Assembly (NCBI GenBank): GCA_963747765.1
Contig: CAVVGH010000005.1
Coordinates: 434,001-498,000, forward strand
Reading direction: 5' to 3'
Length of the DNA: 64,000 bases
Source: VRUE01 sp963747765
GTDB lineage: Bacteria > Actinomycetota > Thermoleophilia > Solirubrobacterales > 70-9
Part shown: one piece after another, positions 57,582 to 64,000 of the stretch
Layout: each line of letters begins with the position of its first letter
Numbering within the stretch: the first letter of the stretch is position 1
The notes under the pieces: generated by a model
Database searches by the model: none
What the model saw: only the letters and a program-made list of their open reading frames with translations
What the model was told of the DNA's origin: nothing
Position numbers and translations under genes: made by a program

Positions 57582-59126
57582 GTGGACGCTGCCAAGCGGC
57601 GCGCGCTGATCGCAGTTGGGATCCCGCTGATCATGGTGGGGATCGACGGCACGATCCTCAACGTCGCGCTGCCGACGATCGCCCGCGACCTCCACACCAC
57701 GTCGGCCGAGCTGGTCTGGATCAACTCCGCCTACATCATCGTCTTCGGCAGCACGATCCTGCTCTCGGCCTCGATCGGCGACAAACTCGGGCGCCGGCGA
57801 GTGCTGCAGATCGGGATGGCCGTCTTCATCCTCGGCTCGGTCCTCTCCGGAATTGCCGACGCGCTGAACAGCGCCACCTTCCTGATCTTCGCCCGCGCCC
57901 TGCAGGGACTCGGGGCGGGCACGATTCCCCCCTCGACCCTCTCGCTGATCCGGGCGACGTTCACCGACGAGCAGGAGCGGGCGCGGGCGATCGGAGTGTG
58001 GGCGGGGCTGTCGGGCATCGGCCTCGCCGCGGGCCCGATCCTGGGCGGCCTGATCCTCAACTCGACCTCGGCCTGGGGCTGGATCTTCTACATCAACGTG
58101 CCGATCGTGATCCTCGGTCAGGCGATGATCCACCGCAACGCGAGGGAGTCGAGCGACCCCGCGGCGCCGCCGATCGACACGCCCGGCGCGCTGCTCTCGC
58201 TGGCCGGCCTCTTCGCTCTCTTCTACGGGTTGATCGAGGGACCGGTGCGGGGCTGGGGCTCGGCGCCGGTGCTGGCTGCCTTTGCGCTGTCGATCCCGCT
58301 GCTCGTCTGGTTCGTCGTCTACGAGCTGCGCCGCCGCTTCCCCGAGCTCGATCCGCGCCTCTTCAAGTCGGCCGCCTTCACCTCGGGAATGCTCGCGATC
58401 ACGGTCGCCTTCCTCGCCCTGATGGGGCTGATCTACGAGTTGACCCTCTACCTGCAAACCGTGCGCGATTACTCGCCGCTGAAAGCGGGAATATCGCTGG
58501 TGCCCTTTGCGGTCGCCCTGCTGATCGTCGCTCCGCTGGCCCCGAAGGTGGCCGAACGGCGCGGCGACCGGCTCACGGTGATGTTCGGGATGGCCGTGCT
58601 CGCGGTGGGTCTGCTCACCTTCCTCGCGCTCAGCGCCGACTCCTCCTATCTCGTCGTCCTGGTCGGCGTGGTGCTCGCCGGCGCCGGTGTCTCGCTGATC
58701 CAGCCGCCTGCCTCGGCGGCGATGATGAGCTCGGTTTCCGCCGCGAAAGCGGGGATGGCGTCGGGCACCAACGCGGCGATCCGCCAGATCGGCGCCTCGT
58801 TTGGAATCGCGGTGATGGGCGGGATCGGCCAGTCGATCTTCAGCCACCACCTGACCAGCTCATCGATCTACGCGAAGCTGCCGGCCTCCGCTCAGTCGAC
58901 CGCCGAAGCAAGCATCTCCGGCGCGGTTGCGGTCGGCGACAAGGTGGGCGGAGCGCCCGGCCAGGAGGTGATCGAAGTCGCCTCGGCTGGTTTCATCACC
59001 GGCATGCACTGGGCGGTCGCGATCGCCGCGGCGTTCGCCGGCCTCGGGCTTCTGATCGCCGCTCGCCTGATCCCGAGGCGGGCCGATACCTCCCCGGAGC
59101 ACCGTCGCCCGGCCGGAGGTGCATGA
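57582..59126 (+). CDS. DHA2-family (EmrB/QacA-like) MFS drug transporter
   Basis: 514 residues, 14 helices. GTILNVALPTIARDLHTT and the motif A loop IGDKLGRRRVLQIGM are typical, as is the motif C region GLAAGPILGGLI. It exports drugs or other compounds using the proton gradient. GTG 57582 is the start; the gene is on the plus strand with the MBL hydrolase 45 bp downstream, and they may be cotranscribed. No TetR-type regulator is adjacent. Confidence 0.92.
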   Translation: MDAAKRRALIAVGIPLIMVGIDGTILNVALPTIARDLHTTSAELVWINSAYIIVFGSTILLSASIGDKLGRRRVLQIGMAVFILGSVLSGIADALNSATFLIFARALQGLGAGTIPPSTLSLIRATFTDEQERARAIGVWAGLSGIGLAAGPILGGLILNSTSAWGWIFYINVPIVILGQAMIHRNARESSDPAAPPIDTPGALLSLAGLFALFYGLIEGPVRGWGSAPVLAAFALSIPLLVWFVVYELRRRFPELDPRLFKSAAFTSGMLAITVAFLALMGLIYELTLYLQTVRDYSPLKAGISLVPFAVALLIVAPLAPKVAERRGDRLTVMFGMAVLAVGLLTFLALSADSSYLVVLVGVVLAGAGVSLIQPPASAAMMSSVSAAKAGMASGTNAAIRQIGASFGIAVMGGIGQSIFSHHLTSSSIYAKLPASAQSTAEASISGAVAVGDKVGGAPGQEVIEVASAGFITGMHWAVAIAAAFAGLGLLIAARLIPRRADTSPEHRRPAGGA

Positions 59127-59171
59127 TCGCCGTCACGCAGCGATCCGCCCGCCACTGAAAGGATCTACTCG

Positions 59172-60173
59172 ATGAGCGAGGGGAAGCGGGCGGAGGCACC
59201 GCGGACCGAGAAGATGCTGCCGGGTGTTTGGAGGCTGCGGTTGCCGCTGCCATGGCCGGGCGTCCCGCATGGCAACGCGTGGGTCGTCGCCGCCGACGGA
59301 GGAGTCGTCCTGTTCGACACCGGGATCGGCGGCAAGGGCCGGCTGCGCCAGTTCGACCTCGCCCTCGCCCAGGCCGGCTTTGGCCTCGAGGACATCCGTC
59401 TCGTCGTCTGCACCCACTCCCACACCGATCACTACGGCCTCGCGGCGCCGATCGTCGAGGCCGCCGGCTGCGAGCTGTGGATGCACCCGGGTTGGGAGCA
59501 CGTGCGCCTGCTCGCGGACGACCCGGCCGCGGCGCTCGAGCAGCGGCTCGAGGTTGCCCGGCAGAGCGGCGTGCCGCCGGCCGCACTGGAGCGCTACCGC
59601 GAGTCGCGCAGCGAGGACGAGGAGACCGGGATCAATGCGATCGTCGAGCCCGACCGCGACCTGATGCCGGGCGTCGAGGTGGAGACCGACCTCGGCGTGT
59701 GGCAGGTGCACGAGACGCCGGGGCACGCCCCGTCCCACGTCGTCCTGCACCAGCCGGAGCGCAGGCTGATGATCTCCGGGGACCACCTGCTGGGCCGCAC
59801 GGTGCTCTTCTTCGATCATGGGCACACGCCCGACCCGATCGGCGAGTTTCTCGCCAGCCTCGAGGAGGTCGAGCCGCTCGCCGTCGACCTCGTGCTGGCC
59901 GGGCACGGCCGGCCGTTCCGCGACACGCCCGCGAAGATCGCCGAGTGCCGCCGGCAGGTGGACGAGCTGCTTGGCAAGGTGCGCGACTCGCTGGCGGGCG
60001 GCGAGAAGACCGCCTTTGAGATCGTCGCCGAGCTCGTCGGGCCGGAGAACCTCAACACGCCGGCCAGCGTTTGGGCGCTGCAGATAGTCCTCTCCAGCCT
60101 CGACCACCTGGCCATCCTCGGCGAGGCCGCGCCCGTCGCGGGAAGCGACCCACAGCGCTGGCGCCTGGCGTGA
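59172..60173 (+). CDS. MBL-fold metallo-hydrolase
   Basis: 333 residues. The metal site is complete: THSHTDHYGL near 89-98, His in HETPGHAPSH near 180, ISGDHLLG near 201 and VLAGHGRPF near 243. A soluble hydrolase acting on esters, thioesters or phosphodiesters; substrate not predictable. GAAAGGA precedes ATG 59172. Located 45 bp after the DHA2 transporter gene; composite repeat E starts about 110 bp after its stop. Confidence 0.9.
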   Translation: MSEGKRAEAPRTEKMLPGVWRLRLPLPWPGVPHGNAWVVAADGGVVLFDTGIGGKGRLRQFDLALAQAGFGLEDIRLVVCTHSHTDHYGLAAPIVEAAGCELWMHPGWEHVRLLADDPAAALEQRLEVARQSGVPPAALERYRESRSEDEETGINAIVEPDRDLMPGVEVETDLGVWQVHETPGHAPSHVVLHQPERRLMISGDHLLGRTVLFFDHGHTPDPIGEFLASLEEVEPLAVDLVLAGHGRPFRDTPAKIAECRRQVDELLGKVRDSLAGGEKTAFEIVAELVGPENLNTPASVWALQIVLSSLDHLAILGEAAPVAGSDPQRWRLA

Positions 60174-60281
60174 GGCCCCGGCGAGCCTCCCGGCTCGACT
60201 CTTTCGGCGCTGCGCCGCTGGTCGCCCGCGGTTGAATTGACGAAGGAGCGCCGGCCGCCGGCAGGGGCACCCGGCGCTCAC

Positions 60282-61178
60282 GCTAGTGGACCTCCCCGAA
60301 GCGTTCCACCCGAAACCCTGAGCCGATGCTGCGATCACCAGCTCGACCTCGAGCCTCGGGCACGTGATGGGACCCATCGCCGTTGCGCCGGGCGATAAAT
60401 CGCCGCAGGTGTGTATCCGCTTGGCTCAGGGCTGACCGCCCCCCACGCGCCGCTCCGGCCACACCGCCCAGGGCCGAGCGGTCCATCCGTTAGAGACCCT
60501 CCCGCCTCTTTCGTCACTGGGCTCGAAGTCCCCGAGCCCCCTGGCTCTCTGGGGGAGTGCGGAGATGGCCCCGGAACCCAGGAGAGCACCTCGTTGACCG
60601 ATGGAGACCTCCAACCCGAAACGCATCCCTCATCGATTGATGATGAGAGAAACAGCCCCTCCCTGTTTGCCCTCCTCACCTGCAAGTAGGAGGGCAAACA
60701 GGGAGGGGGCCGCAGGGCCCAGGCGGTCAGGGGCTACGGGCGTCGTTCCGCGAGATGTGGCCAGTGGGGCGGATACGAACTCCGTTCGCTGGATCGAGAC
60801 TCCGTTCGCTCTTTGTGTCGCTGGGCGGTACAAATGACGAACGGAGCGGCTGCAATCTCCCGGGCGAGACTCCGTTCGCTCTTTGTGTCGCAGAGCGGTA
60901 CAAATGACGAACGGAGCGGCTGCGGTGGCCGGAGGGAAGCGGATGCGCAGCATCGCCGCATATGGCCCATAAGTCGCCCGGCGTCCCAGGTGTGCGCCTT
61001 CCTCTGTCCTCGGAGATCGAGACGCTGCCGGTGCAAGGGGGCTCGGGCGCTGCGGTGCAAGAGGGCTCGGGCGCGGCGGTGCAAGGGGCTCGGGCGCGGC
61101 GGTGCAAGGGGCTCGGGCGCTGTCGGAGCTGAGCGGATGGCTGGTTTCCGGTCGAACGTTTTGGGGAGATCCACTAGC
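60282..61178 (+). repeat. Composite intergenic repeat, copy E (best preserved, 897 bp)
   Basis: Bounded by 36-bp inverted ends that agree at 30 positions: left GCTAGTGGACCTCCCCGAAG at 60282 onward, right the complement of GCTAGTGGATCTCCCCAAAA ending at 61178. Inside, in order: GATGCTGCGATCACCAGC block, GGCGATAAATCGCC palindrome (60393), CACTGGGCTCGAAGTCCCC block, hairpin H1 (60655-60709), a partial and two full H2 hairpins (60800-60846, 60870-60916), the GCATCGCCGCATATGGCCCA block, and a 20-24-bp GGTGCAAG-type tandem repeat (61031-61115). No coding sequence. Confidence 0.9.
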
Positions 61179-61180
61179 CT
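61152..61180 (+). promoter_or_regulatory. Promoter-like sequence in the right end of repeat E
   Basis: TCGAAC (61152-61157), 17-bp spacer, TAGCCT (61175-61180), then nine bases to GTG 61190. The same TCGAAC-N17-TANNNT is found at the right end of copy A and, pointing outward, at the left ends of D and E. Confidence 0.45.
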
Positions 61181-61189
61181 CTAACACCC

Positions 61190-61633
61190 GTGGCCAGCTT
61201 CACTCTCGTGCGCGAGGTAAAGGCGCCGCCGGAGGTCGTGTTCGATGTGCTGACCGACCATCGCGGCTACGCCGCGGTCAGCCCTGTGCGCCGGGCCGAG
61301 CTCGAGCGGGAGGGGGACCCGGCGCCGAACGGCGTCGGGGCGATTCGCGTTCTTCATGCGCTGGGGCCACCGCTGCGGGAGGAAGTCCTGACCTACGAGC
61401 CGCCCCACCGCTTCTCCTACCGGCTGCTCTCCGGCGCCCCGCTGCGCGACCACGTGGGGACCGTGGAGCTGACGCCGAACGGAGCCGGCACCGACGTGAC
61501 CTATGCGGTTCGCACGATGCCGACCCTCCCAGTCGGGGGCGCCGTGGTCGTCGCGGTCGTGAGGCTGAGCATCGCGCAGCTCCTGAAGGGCATCGTTGCC
61601 GAGGCGGAGCGACGGGCCGCAGCTGGAGGCTGA
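61190..61633 (+). CDS. SRPBCC-family protein
   Basis: 147 residues. FTLVREVKAPPEVVFDVLTDHRGY is the standard opening of a polyketide-cyclase-type SRPBCC domain, followed by strands and the C-terminal helix (VRLSIAQLLKGIVAEAERR). It should bind a hydrophobic small molecule. Its start codon (GTG 61190) is 12 bp past the end of repeat E, so its promoter must lie inside the repeat. A GNAT gene follows after 9 bp, probably in the same operon. Confidence 0.82.
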   Translation: MASFTLVREVKAPPEVVFDVLTDHRGYAAVSPVRRAELEREGDPAPNGVGAIRVLHALGPPLREEVLTYEPPHRFSYRLLSGAPLRDHVGTVELTPNGAGTDVTYAVRTMPTLPVGGAVVVAVVRLSIAQLLKGIVAEAERRAAAGG

Positions 61634-61642
61634 GAGGTTCCG

Positions 61643-62413
61643 ATGGCCCAGCGGGTCGACGACAGCGAGCTGCGCCGGCGGGCGCTGGCGGGGCTGCGCG
61701 ACGAGATCGAGGCGTTCGGAAGCGCGGCGCAGGACTCGCTGCTGATCCGCCGCGACGGGCTGCTTGCCGCGGTCGTCCCGGCCTCGCCTCAACGCTCGCT
61801 CTTCAATTCCGTCTACTACAGCGATGCGGCTGCACTGGCGGGGGCGGTCGAGGAGCTGCAGGAGAGCTATGACTCTCAAGGGGTGAGGGCCTGGACGGTT
61901 TGGGTTCCGGACGAGGATCGCGAGACTGCGCGGCTGCTCGCCTCGCGCGGCCACCAGCTCGATGCCGAGCCCCGCGCGATGGCTCTCGACCTGGCCGACC
62001 TGGCGCCCGAGCCAGCGGCGCCTGCCGGCGTCGAGCCGGGCGCCGGCAACGCGGCGACCGCAGCCGAGCTCAACGACCGCGCCTACGGCTATGGGCCGGA
62101 CGGCTTCCGCGCCGGGCTGCCCGGCCAAACGGCGATTCGCTGGCACGCCGCCTACGAAGGGGGCGAGGCGATCGGCTGCGTGGGGACGATCGAGGTCGAC
62201 GACGACGACTGCTGCGTGACCGGGGTGGCGACGCCGCCCGAGTACCGCGGGCGCGGGGTCGCGGGCTGGCTGCTCTGGAGGGCGCTCGAGGAAGCGCGCA
62301 CTCGAGGCCTGCGGAGCGCATCGCTGCAGGCGACCCGTGCCGGGGCGCCTCTATACGAGCGGCTTGGCTTCGCCGACTTCGGCTTCATCGAGATGTGGGA
62401 GCTGCGCAGGTGA
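61643..62413 (+). CDS. GNAT-family N-acetyltransferase
   Basis: 256 residues. The GNAT fold is in the C-terminal half: CVTGVATPPEYRGRGVAGWLLWRALEEA includes the acetyl-CoA loop (R-G-R-G-V-A, matching Q/R-x-x-G-x-G/A) near 195-205. The N-terminal half is a degenerate GNAT-like domain. It transfers an acetyl group from acetyl-CoA to an amine; the substrate is unknown. The stop overlaps the next gene's GTG start by GTGA. Confidence 0.87.
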   Translation: MAQRVDDSELRRRALAGLRDEIEAFGSAAQDSLLIRRDGLLAAVVPASPQRSLFNSVYYSDAAALAGAVEELQESYDSQGVRAWTVWVPDEDRETARLLASRGHQLDAEPRAMALDLADLAPEPAAPAGVEPGAGNAATAAELNDRAYGYGPDGFRAGLPGQTAIRWHAAYEGGEAIGCVGTIEVDDDDCCVTGVATPPEYRGRGVAGWLLWRALEEARTRGLRSASLQATRAGAPLYERLGFADFGFIEMWELRR

Positions 62414-63936
62414 GCGGGGGCAGGGAGCCCCCCGCGCGCTGGCGCGATCCGAGACGGTTCTGGCACGAGCGCCGGACCCTGGCGCTGGCAATCGCCGCGG
62501 GCGCCATTGCCCTGACGGCGGCCGCCGTGGCCGGCTACGAGCTGCTGAAGCGCCCAGCCGACGTGCACAACGTCAACAACGTGCGCTTCAAGCCGCAGAA
62601 GCCGCCAAAGCCAAAGGCGAAGACCGTCAACTGGCCCCTCTTCGGGTACAACCGAGCGCGCACCCGCTACCTGCCGGCGACAGGGGTGAAGCCACCCTTC
62701 CGCCTGATCTGGCACTACGTCGAGCGACCGCTGCTCGAGTTTCCGCCGATCCACGTCGGCGGCAAGCTCTACGCGGTGAACAACAGCGGTACCGCCTTCG
62801 CTCTGAACGCCAACACCGGCAAGGTGCTCTGGGAACGCCGGGTCGGCCGTCTCAACGCCTCCTCGCCGACCTACTACAAGCACCGGCTCTACATCGTCAA
62901 CCTCGTCCCCGGTCACATCGTCAAGCTGGACGCGAGGACCGGCAGGATCCTCTGGAAACGCTCGCTGCCGGGACGGGCCGAGTCCTCGCCGCTGGTGATG
63001 GATCGCACGGTCTACTTCGGTTGCGAGAACGGCCAGCTCTTCGCGCTCAGCACCCGCAACGGCAACGTCCGTTGGGCGACCACCCTCGGTGGGGCGGTCA
63101 AGTCGGCGCCCGCCTACCACGACGGTGTCCTCTTCGTGGGCGATTACGGCGGCCACATGAACGCCGTGGAGGCAAAGACCGGCAAGCTGAAGTGGCAGAT
63201 CGGCTCGCTCGGCCAGGGCTTCGGCACCTCGGGCGAGTTCTACTCGACCCCGGCGGTCGCCTACGGCCGCGTCTACGCGGGGAACAACGACCATCGCGTC
63301 TACAGCTTCGACGAGAAGGACGGAACGTTGGCCTGGACCTACTCGACCGGCGGCTACGTCTACTCCGGGCCGGCGGTGGCGAACACGCGGCACACCGGGC
63401 CGACCGTCTACATCGGCTCGTTCGACGGCAACGTCTACGCGCTCAACGCAAAGAACGGTGAGCCACGCTGGATCCGCTCGGCCGGGGGATCGGTGATCGG
63501 CTCGCTGACCGCGGTCGGCGACATCGTCTACGCGGCGGAGTTCAGCCACGGCTCGACAGTGGGCTTCACGATGAGAGGCGGCCATCGCGTCTTCCGCTAC
63601 AAGACCGGCACCTACACGCCGGTGGTCTCCGACGGGCACCGCATCTACCTGGTCGGCTACTCGAGCATTAACGCCCTGCAGCCCTACCCGTACAGGACGG
63701 GGCTGGCCGACAACAGGAAGGCAAGGCGCTCGCGGAGCCGTCCGGGCCGCAGGAGGCGGTCCGAGCGCCGGGCCGCCGTGGTGGTGCCGCGCACGCACGG
63801 CGGTCGCGGCCGCCGGACGAGGGCTAACCGCCGACGAGCACGGAGGCGTACGTGCCGCCGCCGACGAGCGCACCGTCTTCGAGCGTGCGCAACGGCACGC
63901 GCACGGGGGAAGCGGCGCGGAAACGGGTCAGGGTGA
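62410..63936 (+). CDS. PQQ-type beta-propeller protein, membrane-anchored
   Basis: 508 residues from GTG 62410. An N-terminal cytoplasmic part is followed by one helix (LALAIAAGAIALTAAAVAGY), then an extracellular eight-bladed-type propeller of PQQ_2 repeats (LNANTGKVLWERRV, LDARTGRILWKRSL, LSTRNGNVRWATTL, VEAKTGKLKWQIGS, LNAKNGEPRWIRSA). No quinoprotein dehydrogenase residues were identified, so this is probably a scaffold protein like BamB. The final 75 residues are Arg-rich and run 113 bp over the convergent gene; another frame ends in TAA at 63825, so a frameshift near 63700 is possible. Confidence 0.8.
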   Translation: MSGGREPPARWRDPRRFWHERRTLALAIAAGAIALTAAAVAGYELLKRPADVHNVNNVRFKPQKPPKPKAKTVNWPLFGYNRARTRYLPATGVKPPFRLIWHYVERPLLEFPPIHVGGKLYAVNNSGTAFALNANTGKVLWERRVGRLNASSPTYYKHRLYIVNLVPGHIVKLDARTGRILWKRSLPGRAESSPLVMDRTVYFGCENGQLFALSTRNGNVRWATTLGGAVKSAPAYHDGVLFVGDYGGHMNAVEAKTGKLKWQIGSLGQGFGTSGEFYSTPAVAYGRVYAGNNDHRVYSFDEKDGTLAWTYSTGGYVYSGPAVANTRHTGPTVYIGSFDGNVYALNAKNGEPRWIRSAGGSVIGSLTAVGDIVYAAEFSHGSTVGFTMRGGHRVFRYKTGTYTPVVSDGHRIYLVGYSSINALQPYPYRTGLADNRKARRSRSRPGRRRRSERRAAVVVPRTHGGRGRRTRANRRRARRRTCRRRRAHRLRACATARARGKRRGNGSG

Positions 63937-64000
63937 AGTTGTAGGAGACCGGTCGCGATTCCACCTGGTGGAAGGTGGGGGGAAGAAGGCGATCGGCATT
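63824..64000 (-). CDS. 3' end of a minus-strand gene
   Basis: 58 codons from the right edge to TAG at 63824-63826, in a frame with balanced composition: VSYNFTLTRFRAASPVRVPLRTLEDGALVGGG. The 5' part is outside the window. No family recognised. It overlaps the annotated end of the PQQ-propeller gene. Confidence 0.55.
   Translation of the reverse strand, partial: NADRLLPPTFHQVESRPVSYNFTLTRFRAASPVRVPLRTLEDGALVGGGTYASVLVGG

Overview
The window is about 64 kb of high-GC DNA with short intergenic gaps. Its gene set (large exported proteins with basic Arg/His-rich tails, a 7Fe ferredoxin, an Mrp/NBP35 ATPase, an NDUFA9-like reductase, many GTG starts, and several TANNNT boxes 6-7 nt before the start codon, as in leaderless actinobacterial mRNAs) points to an actinobacterium, most likely class Thermoleophilia (Solirubrobacterales-like). 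That placement is inferred from gene content and composition, not from a marker phylogeny.

Layout. 0-9.2 kb: end of an exported beta-helix/LamG protein, then a surface-glycan block (MshEN-GT2 synthase, a decayed GT-C mannosyltransferase, a frameshifted GT2, and a flippase fused to a DPM1-like GT2). 9.4-21.6 kb: methyltransferase, small Cys protein, Fic protein, RTX-like repeat protein, ECF sigma factor, GGDEF-EAL protein, exported protein, Crp/Fnr regulator, Pcm, ASCH and SRPBCC proteins. 22.3-24.5 kb: groES-groEL under a CIRCE element. 24.6-36.2 kb: NDUFA9-like reductase, ferredoxin, SEC-C protein, Dtd, cupin, Mrp, exported protein, cyclophilin, a DUF2892-MMPL pair divergent from an ArsR regulator, and a potassium channel. 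36.4-41.1 kb: membrane protein, tRNA-Ser(UGA), MFS transporter, tRNA-Ser(GCU), cupredoxin, pyruvate kinase, tRNA-Arg(ACG). 41.07-43.59 kb: a small island bounded by a 45-bp copy of the tRNA-Arg 3' end, carrying an IS4-type insertion sequence and a broken VapBC pair. 43.7-52.4 kb: a 167-bp MITE, a small ORF, a BBE oxidoreductase, and an envelope cluster in which two paralogous single-pass proteins accompany two polytopic GT-C-like proteins and a lipoprotein. 53.4-64 kb: metallophosphoesterase, coiled-coil protein, Vps62-like membrane protein, small membrane proteins, DHA2 transporter, MBL-fold hydrolase, SRPBCC, GNAT and PQQ-propeller proteins, and the 3' end of a minus-strand gene.

The most unusual content is in the gaps between genes. 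(1) A repeat family (five copies of about 0.25-1 kb) is built from the same modules: two hairpins, a small palindrome and tandem repeats. The best-preserved copy is closed by 36-bp imperfect terminal inverted repeats. No copy encodes a transposase. Between copies one hairpin shows paired (compensatory) base changes. (2) Tandem repeats of 20-61 bp sit at many gene boundaries, and in several cases the unit includes the last codons and stop of the neighbouring gene. In one case it includes the tails of both convergent genes. (3) There is a second palindrome family (GGTCACTTGAGCACAG and its complement), one copy of which is a perfect 46-bp palindrome inside a 197-bp inverted-repeat element. These intergenic sequences are the best candidates for an undescribed system.
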